Assembly: GCA_013339765.2 (NCBI GenBank)
Contig: CM023457.1
Coordinates: forward strand, 59,006,355-59,070,354
Reading direction: 5' to 3'
DNA length: 64,000 nucleotides
From: Haemaphysalis longicornis
Taxonomy: Eukaryota > Arthropoda > Arachnida > Ixodida > Ixodidae
Each line of letters opens with the position of its first letter. The stretch's first letter is position 1. A program made the translations under genes and the position numbers. This document shows positions 32,792-44,765 of the stretch, in pieces. The notes beneath the pieces are model-generated. The model was not told the DNA's origin and did not search any database. It was given only the letters and a program-made list of their open reading frames with translations.

Positions 32792-34439
32792 TTAAAGGCC
32801 AACTGAACTCAAATTTTTCTTTGTCTAAATTTGATAGTCTATGCTCTTAAAATCACCATGGCGAAATCCTAAGCTTCGTAAGCACAGATACCGTCGTTCA
32901 AAGTAGCTCCGTGCAGACGACGTTTGCCCCTGGCGGAGAGTAGCCGAAACAAGTTCCGAGCGGCCTGTGACGGAGGTTGGGGAACCTGTCCCGTGAAGAT
33001 CGCGCTTCTCTCCGGCGACTTGCACGGCGCTCCGCTGGGCGCAGGTTTGCCCACTAACCGCGCTGTGTCGCCGTCGCCATCGTATGTTCAAAACTAACCA
33101 CATATGTAGCAAAATCCTCCTTTTTTTCAGTGCAATAAATGAGATTAGAAGTCTACACACTATTCACGCGCTTGCGAACGTTCCGGAGTTACCAAATTTT
33201 TTTTTACTTGAAAAGGATATTTCTGCTAAAAAAATAGCGCGACACGCACACTTGGCTTACATTTGTCATTACTGTTGCATCTATCACAGGAAAAAAGTTT
33301 TTTTTTTTATAACTTCTTGACCCCATGCACTCCCGCGTTCAATATTTGCAATTTTTGGGCTGGGCCAACGCCACCTCCATCCCTTAGACTTGTCCAAAAT
33401 TTTGCCACCTAACTATAGTTGTTGTGCACGCGTGTATAGGAATTTCTGCGAGTTTTGCCTCACTCACTAAGTGAACCAAAATCGCCCTTGCTCGTGGTAA
33501 CAAACACATCCCCATAAATATCGGCCATCGTCTTCGCGAAGTGCGAAAACTAACGAAACTGCTTCTCTCCTAAACAAACTTGATATTTTTTTTCAATTCC
33601 CAAAATGAAGTATTTACTTTTGTAGTGCGCTAGATTTAGTTTACTCGGAAGTAAAATGTTTTCAACAGCACATGCCTGTGGTGAAAGTAGAAAACAGCGG
33701 CAGATAGGTAACTTTTTTCGTGTTTTAGGGCATCATTCAGCTGTGGAAGCTAGCTTATAGTTCAGATCCCTTCTATATTTCGATTTTCTACGTGCAGCAA
33801 GGCGAAAAATCTTGGGCTGATATTCACGAAGCTGTTTACAAGTAATGTATAGTAAAAATAGTGATTGATCTCCGCCCGCATGCGGCTGGTTCCCTTCAAA
33901 GAGAGCGATGTAATAGCCGAGACGCCGGCTAACCACAGCTGCTTTTCGATATCGTACGAGCAAGTAGTTTTGTAAACAACGGCCCGCTTTTTTACTCACA
34001 ATGCCAAGGATTGTTATAACGGCAGTTATTCTGATGGAAAAATAACTTTCGAGCGGTCTACCTCATTTCGATTGATAGCAACGCAATGTCGCAATTGCGC
34101 CTAACTCCATTATCCTGGGCAAACATAAGTGGGAGTTCGTCTATGTAAATAACAGTGCGAAACGCGACGCTACCACGCGCATTTGCAGGCGGCTCTGAGC
34201 GGTTGCCGGTTCTATCGCGACCGCTTCCGTTCCATCACGTACGTCACGTCCGGCCGCCGGTAATGGCCGCCTTTTCTATTCAGTTTCGGTTCCGAAAAAG
34301 CCAATGTCGTGAACCGTTTGCGTCGCTCGCGTTCATGTTTGAAAACGGAGTATTTTGCATTTCGCACTCTTTTTGTGCGTACTATTAGGTGACATTATTT
34401 CTATACGTTGTTGAAAATTTGAGTGCAGTTGGCCTTTAA
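32792..34439. mobile_element. 1.65-kb TIR element, family B
   Basis: The left end TTAAAGGCCAACTGAACTCA and right end TGCAGTTGGCCTTTAA are inverted repeats of about 27 bp with very few mismatches. The interior has no recognisable transposase; the 111-codon minus frame at 32825-33160 is unassigned. Its TTAA-ended TIR resembles families A and C, suggesting the same transposition machinery. Its right TTAA abuts a family A remnant. Confidence 0.75.
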
Positions 34440-34734
34440 GCGCCTGTTCAAAAAAGTTTTCTCAATTTCCCAGTCTTCGCGTTCTATAAGGGCTAGAATG
34501 ACGTCATTCAAGCCGTGTCGCTGCTATTGGCCGACTTTCTTCCCGTTGCATTCGAGAGCCATTATTAAAATCGCGTCAAAAGCAAGGCAGAAGTTTGAGG
34601 ACGTATTATCGGCTGCGACGAGCAAACGACGCAGTGGCGCTCTGTGCTGGTGATAACTTACAGCCTTCGCACTGCTTCCAGGCACGAAGGAAAGAGTGAT
34701 ATTATTTATCACCAGCGTTGCAGGGCCCCTTTAA
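34436..34734 (-). mobile_element. Family A MITE remnant (copy 3)
   Basis: The right end GCGTTGCAGGGCCCCTTTAA and the internal blocks TTCTCAATTTCCCAGTCTTC, ATGACGTCATTCAAGC and CTGCGACGAGCAAACG match reversed family A. The left TIR is missing, because the copy begins internally at the family B boundary. Confidence 0.75.
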
Positions 34735-35870
34735 TCTAGTTTCAAAAGAAAGCCAACTAGGGAGCCCTGCTCAGCCGAGATACTAGTTTTAATCTCTGCA
34801 CGAACAAAGCGCTAGAAAAAAGGCGCGGGACAATCAAACTACGACGTCAGTAACATATATGTTTAATAGTTTCTCATTTTTTTTAGAAGTATTAAAAAAA
34901 GCGGGCCATGCAGTCTAAACTGAACTTGGCAGTTAATGCACACGGAAATGAAAAGTTCGCTGATTGCAAAAATTTCTGTTCGAACAAACACACGACGCCG
35001 TGTAGTTACTTTGTTAAAAGCGGCTCTTACTGTTGGCAGTGCTTGAGCGGGAATAAAAGTTAATTTTCCAGGAACGCGCACCGATTAAAAGTGAAAAATG
35101 GGACCCCCGTCCAGATCAGACCGGATTTCGCAAGATATGTCTGAGGCGCAGTGCCGGAGAAACTGAAACTTCCAAGAACGGAGGGGGAAACCGGTCTGTA
35201 CGCTGTTAGCACAGCAGCCAGTTCGCAAACATGAGGATAGACTATGCCTCAGCTCCGGTTGGCAAACAAGGTGCTGGCAGTTAAATCTCGTTACTCGGAT
35301 TACGCAACGACCTTTGCGCTGGTTTCGTGTTCCGGGCAGTGTAAAGAAGGCGGCCACTTCGTCTGGCGGAAACCTTAATAGCAGCCATGAAGAGAAAACA
35401 CAAGTTTGGTTCATTCAAAAGATTGCCTCGTTAGAATCATACTGACACCACTATTAACGTAACTTCGTTTAAATAAGCTACATAATTAGGAAGAAAGGGA
35501 ATGGCCATGCGACCCACTAGCTTATTTCCCGCAACAGAACCTATGATGTCATACCAGACAGCTCTGCAATTGGCGGAGGGCGGCTAAAGCAAACGCAAAT
35601 TAGGCAGACCTTATAAGCTAGCCGAAGGAGCTATTTCGCTTAAGTTTAGGGCAAATTGCTTATTAAAGCCCTCAGAATGGTGCGACAAACAGTGGAAGTT
35701 ACGAAAGCACACGTACGATAGATCGCCGTCGATAGACGTCGACAGATCCGCCGCAAAGTGGCTGGAAAGTCTGTGCTACCTAATATGTTTTCACAGCAAA
35801 GCTGCTTAGCGCATCATTATTTTGCGTCCGCTCAGTTAAGAAAACCAAGAAAATTCCGAGCGCACATGAG
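34735..35870. other. No gene recognised
   Basis: 35395-35600 is weakly similar to 20525-20740. A 109-codon minus frame (35085-35414) is Cys-containing but matches no domain I know. Confidence 0.35.
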
Positions 35871-36440
35871 CGCGTGCCTCGCGGCGACCGCCCAGCGTCC
35901 CTGGCACGCATTTGTCAAGTCAAACAAACCCACTCAGGGAGATGGACCGAGATTGCCCCTAAAAAGACTACAGTGTTCGCCGTAATCGTGGCAACACACT
36001 CTCGGAGCGAGCAAGACACGTCATAGCGTATGCCCCTTCAAGATGACGTCCAATGATTATCACTTCAAAAAAATCACGGGAACTGCTCACGCCATGTTCA
36101 AAATGTTCCCAGTGACGCCCTACTTGCGCCGCGCGGAGAAACATCGGGCTACGGTGATAAGGCACAGCGGCAACTTCCGGTGCCGCTCTTAAGTTGTCAG
36201 GGAGTATAGCGCTCGTGTGTGCGTGCCTCGCGACGATCGCCCAGCGTCCCCGGCGCACGTCTGTCAAGCCAAGCATGCACACCTAGGGAGATTGGCCACG
36301 ATTGGCAAAAAACAAAAAACAAAAGCCTCCAGCGTTCGCCGCAACCGTGCCAACACTTGGTAAGAGCGAGAAAGACACGTCATAGCGTACGCCCCTCCAA
36401 GGTGGTGTCCAATGATTATCACTTCCAAAAAAAATGAAAG
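35871..36440. repeat. Tandem duplication with 348-bp period
   Basis: Unit 1 (35871-36080) and unit 2 (36217-36440) share GTGCCTCGCG, CGCCCAGCGTCCC, AAGACACGTCATAGCGTA and TCCAATGATTATCACTTC in order. The intervening 136 bp completes unit 1. Divergence is about 10-15%. Confidence 0.8.
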
Positions 36441-37591
36441 AAGCTCACACTTATAGCAGCAGTGATGAAATAAAGGTAGTTGCGGCAGCGAAAAAGAAGC
36501 AAATCGGCTGCAATCGTGGACTTAAACCTTCGTGATGGTAGTGAAGGTCGCGTACAGCTTCGCTGCCTTCAAGTCTTACGCGTTAGTCTGAGCTTCCTGC
36601 ATTTTTTTTTTGGTTAAACATCCCGGGTATTTTTATTAAGCTTGCGATGAAATTGGTATCGTTGTTATTGGAACAAAGGGGTCTTTTTAATAAACCAAAC
36701 TTAAATTTCGTCTATTATCGGAATTTTTTTTCGGCACGCGAATGGAAATCTCAATCAACGCTACGTGATATAAAGCTCTCTGAAACCGCGTTCAAGCGAG
36801 ATAGAGATGATTGACTGAAGTGAACTACCCATTGTGTCCTTCAGTGCAACAGCCCCGATGTTTCAGGATTTAGGACGGTAAGGAACCCAGCTTCCTAGGA
36901 TATAACTAAACTCCCTTCTCATCCGCCGATCCCAGCGGACATAAAAAAAGGTATCAAGAACAACAAGAAACCCAATTTAACGTTTGGTATATTACTCGCT
37001 GAACAGAAAAAAATACGCGACGATCCCACCCTGTGAAGGTGGTCTGAAAGCGAAGCTGTAAACGAAACCCACAATGATTACCCATGCGACGTCACTTGAA
37101 TTCACACACGTGGCTCTACAAAGAGTGAAACCAGAGACATTAAAAAGCCTTAACCACACCCTTTATTACCTCAAAGAGATTTTCTTTGCTAAGGATAAAT
37201 CAATGCATGATTCATGAACGGCGGTTGGTTGAGTTGCATTCGGGAAGCACATGAGTGGAAACTCTTTTTGTTATAAAATTGAAGGAAGCTCAAACCCGGT
37301 GTTAGACGATCTCACTTCCCCTCCATCTCTGCCGCCGCCGACGGAGGCGACGCGATCGGCGGAAGAGACGGAAGAGAAGTGAGATGTCATGCGTTGCTGT
37401 GCGCTTCCTTAAATTTTTATAACTCCTAGCGCATGCCCAAGGCGCGCACACGGCCGCTACACGTGCCGTGGGCGGAGCGCGCAGCGGCGCGAGAGGCCGC
37501 GTGACGCTATCACGTGGCATTCAGCGAGAACGCAGAGGGTAAACCCAGATATTTTCTCGGTGAGTGCACCGTTTGTCTCCCCCGTCTCCGC
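36441..37591. other. No gene recognised
   Basis: AT-rich to 37290, then CpG-rich to 37560. No domain-bearing frame and no repeat shared with the window is seen. Confidence 0.35.
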
Positions 37592-37676
37592 CTGGGCTCG
37601 TAGATCAATCGGTAAGACAAGGGGCTAACGTTAAGTTTTTCTGTTTGCTCCAGGTTCGATTCCTGGCGGTGCCAAT
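37592..37676 (+). mobile_element. tRNA-like segment
   Basis: CTCGTAGATCAATCGGTAAG fits an A-box/D-arm region and CCAGGTTCGATTCCTGG is a perfect T-arm with B box. The acceptor strands (GGGCTCG against CGGTGCC) pair poorly and the anticodon arm is not clear, so a tRNA pseudogene or SINE head is more likely than a working tRNA. Confidence 0.45.
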
Positions 37677-38771
37677 AACGTCTTCTATTTGTTAGCGGGA
37701 GTTTTCTTTTTACACCAACGGTCGCGACAGAATCCTTGAGGGGTAAGAGTAAAAAGCTTCGCTTTAAAAAAGGCAGACTGCTCATGTCAGACGGATAGGC
37801 TAGGCTGTCGCCTGGTATGTCAGTTGATTAAGTACAGATGGACACATCCAGATATGTTCACTTTGCAGCAAAAGAAATTCTCCTCAGGCTGCAGATTTTA
37901 CCCGAGAATGAGCCGAAAGCGCTTCCTCGGAGTAATTTATCTGTTTAGTATTTAACATTTAAGGCCGCCCGGAGCTACCGATCTACTGAACTGCTGTTTG
38001 TCGTTGAACTGAGGGTTAGTGCGTTTGTAACGACATGCAAATGAAGCTGCAGAAAGCTTCTATTTCTTGTTTCCCTTTTCAATAACACGGAAGTGGCACG
38101 TCCATCCATGATACGTGTGCAAGTTCAGGGCTTATCGCGCAGACAGTAGAGGATCAACACCAGTGCATACAGAATTGCCACCATCGCACGAAAGAAGCGG
38201 GCGCTGTTATCGCACCGGAAAAACGGATAAGCGGCCCCTGAATGCGTGTTTTCGTTCGCAACGCAACTTCGCAGTGACGACGAGCTTAAGCCCGTCATGT
38301 AGCGCCGTGGTGCCGACTGTGGAAAACATTTCAGTGTCCCCCCGGCTAATCGCGCAAAAAGGACACCGTACACGCATGGTTGGAGTCGACGGCTGACAAT
38401 CCGATTCGATTCCGTTGCCTCTCCTTACCCTCACCCAAGCCCTCCTACCCTCCCCTTCCACCCCCGTAACCTCCCCAACCACCGGGGACGCCCGATCGGA
38501 ATGCGCTGTCACGCCGCACTCAAATCTGGCGATGGCTTCCGTGCTCACGTTGCCAGCCGCAGTGCGAACGTCCATACCCCACCAGAGCGTGTACGCGGAG
38601 TGTTCTCCTAATTCTACTGCGCAGAACTAACGGTGACCCCTCGCGTGTCGTCCCTGCGCAAAGCACGTGTCTGTGGCGTAAAAATAGTAGCGCATTGTGT
38701 ACAGCGCGGCTGCTCGAGGAAGATAAGCGTGCCTTGTCTTGAAACGAGACTTTCGGTTGCATCGTGTCTAC
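37677..38771. other. CpG-rich stretch with overlapping frames; no gene called
   Basis: A 122-codon minus frame (38207-38575) contains VRCPFCAISRGDTEMFST, a Cys-x2-Cys motif with some likeness to zinc-finger segments of tick retroelement proteins. The second half of a finger is not evident. Frames on the plus strand (38115-38396, 38415-38630) are also open, as expected from composition. Confidence 0.3.
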
Positions 38772-38805
38772 CCGCCGCGGTGACTCAGTGGCTGAAGTAT
38801 GCCTT
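38772..38805 (+). mobile_element. Ruka-type SINE head fragment
   Basis: CCGCCGCGGTGACTCAGTGG followed by CTGAAGTATGCC matches the A-box half of the Ruka-type head (compare minus strand at 46290-46320). Everything 3' of it differs, so it is a very short truncated piece. Confidence 0.5.
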
Positions 38806-39141
38806 GTTTTCGTTCCGCGCGGCAAAAACGGCCGCCAAAGGAAGCGGTACTGAAGCAAATTCCTGGAGCAAATTCGGTTCCTTTCGTATAACCAGCTTTT
38901 GGGAGAACGGGAGCGTTTCCGTTGGTTGGTTAGCGCTTAGTTGTTTAGATCCGCATTCGCTATGCGTGAAGCGCTTATGGAAACGAGGAGTAAGCAAGCA
39001 CCAGGACTAAACGCTTATCCTGAAACGTAGCTTTCGCTCGCGGAAAGGGCGAAGACAGCCGGCCGCACCAGCGGAGTCTTGGACTGAAGACCCCGACCCC
39101 AAATATGCTCACTTTTACTCTGATTAAAGTTTACTTCCCTC

Positions 39142-39175
<34 letters not shown>

Positions 39176-39491
39176 GAAACAACAAAAAGACGCAGTTTGC
39201 ACTAGTGGTGCAAGGCCCCTGGCGCACCGTCTAATTTCGTCAGAAACCTGGCTGTTCTATAAACCTTTTCATGCGTTAATCTTTCATAAGATCAGGACAT
39301 ATCCTGGGCTGCGTTGCGCATGCGCAGTTACATGTTCCTGTCGACTGCGCCAATTATAGGGCCGCTAGCACAGCCCACTGATAAAATGGCTGCTTCTAGA
39401 ACGAAGAAGTTGAAAAGGTCTATACCTCTAATGAATTTCCGAACTTGCCGCTGAAGAGCCTCCATGACTGGCAGACCTGAATCGTTTTTCA

Positions 39492-39560
<69 letters not shown>

Positions 39561-39799
39561 CAAACGGAAAGGCCGAGAGGTTATCCAGGCTTACAACCCG
39601 GATTGCTACTCGACATTGGGGAATGGTTGTGCAAGAGATGAAAGAGAAGGTAGGCAAAAAAGAGGGTAAAGGAGCGGGGCCGCGCACACACTTTGGCTCC
39701 TTTGCGGGCAATATAGTCTTTCGGCTAAGCCTCTTTCCTTCATAAAACGCAAAAGGGCTTTTGTTGCCTACTGCGAAGTCGATTGTAGGGCAACCTTTC
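38806..39799. other. No gene; (CT)n and (GA)n tracts
   Basis: A (CT)n run lies at 39149-39175 and a (GA)n run of about 33 units at 39494-39559. Frames through them (39328-39861 minus, 39464-39745 plus) are inflated by the repeats and are not genes. Confidence 0.6.
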
Positions 39800-39932
39800 A
39801 CATCTCTCCCAAAGTGGATCGCGTTATCACGCGCTATAGAACCAGCGGCAACCGGCTTCACGAACTCGGAAGTCTGTAACGCGAGCTGTTCTGTGCTCCC
39901 CGCTTCGGGCGCGAGCGCACGTGAACTGCCGG
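39800..39932 (+). repeat. Dispersed repeat shared with 53607-53740 (copy 1)
   Basis: Landmarks are TCTCCCAAAGTGGATCGCGT, GGCAACCGGCTTCACGAACT and GCGCACGTGAACTG. The second copy at 53607 has the same blocks at the same spacing. The ends are not defined. Confidence 0.72.
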
Positions 39933-39994
39933 GGAGAACAGCACGCGAGAGATCACGTCACGAACGCTTGGCACAGTGTTCTCGAAGGTCGAGC

Positions 39995-40142
39995 TGACCG
40001 ACCCCTTGAGCTCCTCACGAGGCGCACGCTCACGTGTGCTTGGTATCTTGGTATTTTTTGGCGAGCTCATCACGTGCGCTTGGTATCTTTACTTGGTATT
40101 TTTGCGAGCTCCTCGCGTGGCGCACGCTCACGTGCGCTCGGC
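39995..40142. repeat. Short tandem repeat, three units
   Basis: Units carry GAGCTCCTCACGAGGCGCAC, GAGCTCATCACGTGCGCTTG and GAGCTCCTCGCGTGGCGCAC, each followed by GGTATCTTGGTATTTTT-like or CACGTGCGCTCG sequence. The period is about 45-60 bp with internal deletions. Confidence 0.65.
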
Positions 40143-41446
40143 TGGGCTCTGTTTTCTGGTAACGCTCGACGGCGGAAATAAAAGCTTAAACAGCTCTGCT
40201 GTCAAAAAGTTGAGAAGGGTGTTCCAAGGGCTTTTAAGGCACCGAATTGATTGTTGTCGGGCCTGTGCGCTCGAATGCGGCCGCAAGTGTGAGTCTGAGC
40301 GGAAAGCGATCCCGCGGATTGACTTCCCTGACGGCAGGCGCTGACGACATCGATCTGTAGGACGTCTCAGGAAAGGAGCGGAGGAGAGATATATACAGAC
40401 GAAAGCGGCGTGTGTGCCTCGGGAGCTAAGTAGCACTCCGGCAGAGTGGAGAGCCGCGTATACCTACTCAGGTAGCCGACAGCGAGGAATCAGATAGAAC
40501 CAGGCGAGAGCAAAGAACACAGAGAAAACGGAGAGAGGAAGATGCATTACAAAACTCCGCTCGTCGCAGGACGAGAAGGGGATACTGACATGGCGCGCTA
40601 CTTGTCCGGGGTGTGGTATGTTAGCGTACACCTGACTCTCACGTGATCCTCTCTGGGTCGCTTTTGTCTCCGGGAGATCGGAATCGGTCAGGCGTGCGTA
40701 GGGTGCGAGCGAGATTTCGGGAGCGGCAGCAGCCCCCGTTTGATCGAAGACGGAATAAACGAGCCGAACGTTGAAAGCGGAGACGGGAGTATCCGTACGG
40801 CGCGGGTGCGTCGACTCGTACCGGGTTGGCGCTGGCGACTATCGCGCGATCAGTGCGCGGTAAAATCCAAAGTGGGGCGCGAAGCTGGAGTGTTATGATT
40901 AGAAAAGTCGATAAGAGTGAAGGGCGAGGTATGCGAGTGGCATGAGGGCTTGCGTAGCACTCCCGTATGTGATTTGCGAATAAGCAAGAACTAAGCGGAC
41001 TGTTCCGAGGCTTACTTGCCGCGTTAAAACTGTCTCAGAAAACAAAAATACTCTCTACAGAGAACACGGAAACGAAATGAAGACGACGGACATGAAGTTT
41101 ACGACGGTTTTGACTATGATGATGCTGCTCATGATGTGGTAATACTAATTATTATTATAATTCTTTATTTAGAAAGGGTGACTCAATGTCTATGCAGGGG
41201 TGGGGAAGGAATTAAAATGACGCGGTCGAAGAGGGGCATATGACGAAACTCATATGTTCGTAAAGTATGATACGTACAAGGTTTGTGTGTACGCGGTGGG
41301 GGGGGTGACGGGTTCGCGCAGAAAATGTCGAAACGGAGACACAGTCGCACACAAACTTCTTTGAAGCCCCGTAATGCTCCCAACGCTGACAGCCCAAAGA
41401 AACCGAGACTGTATAAGGAAAAAGAAAACTGGAAAACGCTTAAGTT
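40143..41446. other. CpG-rich stretch, no gene recognised
   Basis: High CpG content to about 40880, with GAGATATATACAGACG near 40385 as a TATA-like motif. No long frame and no recognisable exon. 41060-41180 is AT-rich with ATTATTATTATAA. Confidence 0.35.
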
Positions 41447-41690
41447 TGTCCACTGATTGAGGGGTTTAACACGCCGACGCGGCACAGGCGATGAGGCGCG
41501 CCGTAGTGGAGGAATCCGGATTAATTTTGACCACCTGGGGATCTTCCACGCGCGCCGAAATCTCGTACGCACAGGCGTTTTTGCTTTTCGTCTCCATCAG
41601 AAAAAGCGGCCGCCGCGGCCGGGAATCGAACCCGCGATCCTCATGCTCAGCAGCACAACTGCCTCAGCCACGGAAGCTACCTCGGCGGGT
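41447..41690 (-). mobile_element. Ruka-type SINE with target-site duplication
   Basis: Near full-length minus-strand copy: head at about 41640-41690 (CCGCCGAGGTAGCTTCCGTG), B box at about 41617-41634 and body to about 41455. The (CAAT)n tail is reduced to one or two units. GAAAACGCTTAAGTT at 41432-41446 and GAAGACGCTTAGGTT at 41691-41705 form a 15-bp duplication with two mismatches. Confidence 0.87.
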
Positions 41691-41705
41691 GAAGACGCTT
41701 AGGTT

Positions 41706-42384
41706 ACGGATTTAGCGTGGGAAGTGATAGAGTTATCGCGAGCCGTTCGCACCGCATGAAAACGCTTAGGAGCGGTGAAAACTTCCGCTACAAGCTGGCG
41801 CGCTAGTTGGGGCAACAAACAGCGCCTTACGATTTGGGGGGTTTCAGCGGGCGCCGCAAAATGGTGCTCCGGGACTTTTCGCTCACGCTAATTTTTTGCT
41901 CACGGTCAACGCCGACGACGACGCCTTTTCTTCTGCGACACGGGTTCTTAACGCTATGCGTTAATATAATTTAGCAATCGCGGCTACCCTGAATGTGGGA
42001 GCACCGACTGAGTATACAATACCTAAAATCAATTCCGTCCACGAAGTCGTATTCCACGTGAATTAATTGCCGCATCTCTTACTGTCGAGGGGATTTCAAC
42101 CACAGAAGAATCTTGCAAAATTCGTGTGGGCCGTTTGGTCTATTCAAATTATATACAACCTAAATCCATCATACCGACATGAGATGGGAGAACACCCACT
42201 CTAGTCAAAATCCGGGAGACGATGTCAACTATAGAAAAAAAGGGCCCATCTCCCCGCGAGGGGGACTCGAGTAAATGCGTCGCATAGGGGGTGGGTGCAT
42301 TGCGTTAACGTTTAGTGTTTGGGGAGTTGGTGGTAGTGAATGCGTTGTATCAGCAGCTTCTTGACGTAGTTTGAATGAGTCAAG
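41706..42384. other. No gene recognised
   Basis: 41836-41962 (GCGGGCGCCGCAAAATGG to TTAACGCTATGCGTTAA) has the look of a common tick dispersed repeat, ending in the palindrome TTAACGCTATGCGTTAA, but no second copy is seen in the window. Confidence 0.35.
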
Positions 42385-42540
42385 GATATAAGGCGCGTTC
42401 GTGGCCTCCCATTCTGTTTCGGCTTTGTGGCGCAGTGGGTAGAGCACCATGTACCTAGCGTTCCGCCCGCAGGGTCAAGGGATCGAAACCAGGCGCCGGT
42501 AAGTATTATTTTTTGTATAGTGTAGGGGGAGGGGTGCGGA
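42385..42540 (+). mobile_element. tRNA-headed SINE, third family (copy 1)
   Basis: A box in TGTGGCGCAGTGGGTAGAGC and B box in GGGATCGAAACC, preceded by AAGGCGCGTTCGTGGCCT. The same leader plus a tRNA-like segment occurs at 48288-48420, which supports a family rather than a tRNA gene. Confidence 0.55.
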
Positions 42541-43354
42541 CCTGGTGTTGAGAGCGAGGAGGGTAGCGTGATGCGGGAGATGAGGAGTGGGGGAGAGGGC
42601 GCACCTGGAACGGCTGTTGCGGACGCCGAGGCACGCCAACGCCGGGTGACATCGTGAGTTAAAGAAATGCTCTGCATTTAAAAAAAGATAATACAAGAAA
42701 TGAGATAGAAAGACGTCTATAAACAATTCCATCCGGACGATAATAAGCTCGTGTCCCGGCGTTATCCAAACGCGAGCGAATTCCGTCCTTACCTTTCGTC
42801 CTTTCGTTCCCTTGAACGCCGCACATGTTCCCGTTCTTTCGCTTTCTTCTCCCTACTGGCATTCGCCGTGTTTTGTTTTAGCAATCGGTTGATCGGCAAA
42901 AGAATAAAACAAAAAGAAAGGCACGTGTACGAACCGGAGATATCTTAAAAGCAACAAGGCGCGACAGAAAACCTAAACAAACGAAATTAAACCGAGAACC
43001 GTGGCATTCCTCGACGTCTAGACGATGCTAAACCAGACAAGCGCCGCTCGGCGCAATCTTTATTACCGGGGAGAGGAGGGGGTGAAAGGGGGAGGTCGTC
43101 TGCAAGGCAAGAAATGTGACCGCCTGGGCTGCAACGGAAAGGGGAAAATGGCGATAGGAGAAACTGGGTGTCGCGACGGGGATCCATGTCACCGCGTGTT
43201 TGAAAGGCGGACAACCGCGGTGGCGTGTACGCGCTTGCTGATTTGTCGCCGCTCTGTCGCTTCGCGCGGTGGAATTCTCCCCTCTGGCCACCATGCGAAA
43301 ACGTAGAGACAGCGTGAGCGCTGAAACTGTTCGCGCAGGTGTTTGTTTGCGTGT
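42541..43354. other. No gene recognised
   Basis: GC-rich, with overlapping short frames such as 42312-42677 minus and 43025-43306 plus. No domain is seen. Confidence 0.35.
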
Positions 43355-43400
43355 TATATATATATATAATATATATATATAATATATAGTATTATATAAT
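43355..43400. repeat. (AT)n microsatellite
   Basis: Imperfect AT run with ATAATATATA interruptions, followed by TATTATATAATAATGATAAT. Confidence 0.85.
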
Positions 43401-44683
43401 AATGATAATCAACGCGCTACTCCGGTCCAGTCCAACAGCTCCTGTCCTGCGCTGCTCAAGTCTATTCCTTGCAGGCGAATTTCTTTATTTCGTCCCTCCA
43501 TCGTGTTAATGTCCTTCCCCTTCTTCTAGATCGTCTTCTTGGTATCCACTATGTTACCCCAATTGTTTACCGGCTGTAGGCTTGTCTCACTACATGGCCA
43601 GCACGAGTCCATGTCTTTTTCTTTATTCGAACTATGATTAATTCACTCGAGTTTGTTCCCTGGTCGAAGAAGCTAGTTTCTTTCTTTCTTTCTTTATTTC
43701 TTTATTTATACTGCAGACTGAGTACGGTCCATGCGGGAGGAAGGGTTACAGTTCAGGAAAACCCGTTTACATATACAGTGCGGTGCAAAATATATTCGCA
43801 TTCAGAAGACACTGAAAACCAACTGGCAAGTGCACAAACCTCGAGACAGGCACTGCAATAGGGTGACAAGCTGTTGATTTGGGCAATTACGGGGCGGAGC
43901 ATTGCAATGAGAAACTGTTTTTTAAAAGAAAAGGACAGTTGTAAATGTTATCCACGCCTACCAAGGGGGATTGGTCAAGGCTCTTAACCATAGATATACG
44001 GAGAGAATGGAAAGACAAAGAATAGGACAGAAGAAAAGGACGTATACATAGAAGAACTCAGCAACCTAACTCGCTGACATAACTCGAGGGAGAATTGATG
44101 CGCAGGCGTTCTCATGCATCGTCAGATGAAGCTTATGTGCCCGCGAAGTTTGTCTTTCATTCACATTCTGGTGGTCCACCGCATACATCACGCGATATTC
44201 CGTTCCGAATTAGGAAAAAGCCCGGCACACTTCCAATGCGATGTAAAACGTTTATTAAACGTGTTAACATGCGCGCCCGCACCTAAGCCATTCTAAAGCT
44301 AATCAGAACACACTTATTTACGAAAAGAATGCGTAGAAGTGAGCCAAGGGGACATTTTACAGCAGAAAAAAATATCGCGGGTCTTGGGAAAAATTAGCAT
44401 TACTGGAGCGAGAACCGGGGCCGTTCCCTCCGAAGCTCGCTACTGAGTCTACTGAGGCGCACTTCTAGTGAACCAGAACAGTCGAGCTGCGGTTGTCTAG
44501 AATTCCGTGCTCGTCTTGTATTCCGGAGTACCCTGGTTTGAATCCCAATATGTGCAAAATTTTCCCAACCCAGACCGCGAACCTGGTGACCCGAGCAAGG
44601 ACAGCCAGCCCAAGCCAAGGAATCCCGCCCTAGGGCTGCATTTCACGGGACGAGGCCCATACACCAGTCTGTGCTCGACAACT

Positions 44684-44686
<3 letters not shown>
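43401..44686. other. No gene; T-rich LINE-like tail near 43678
   Basis: TTTCTTTCTTTCTTTATTTC and then TTTATTTATACTGCAGACTG near 43678-43720 resembles an inverted LINE 3' tail and body, by analogy with 45483. The rest holds only short frames. Confidence 0.35.

Positions 44687-44765
<79 letters not shown>

Noticed and set aside
37592..37676. Functional tRNA gene
   Set aside because: The T-arm is perfect but the acceptor stem and anticodon arm do not fold; SINE head or pseudogene is likelier.
39328..39861. 177-codon minus-strand open frame and its plus-strand counterpart
   Set aside because: Held open by the (GA)n run at 39494-39559, which gives Ser-Leu or Arg-Glu repeats.
42420..42500. Functional tRNA gene
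   Set aside because: A and B boxes are present, but a related segment with the same leader at 48288 shows it is a dispersed SINE-like family, and the acceptor ends do not pair.
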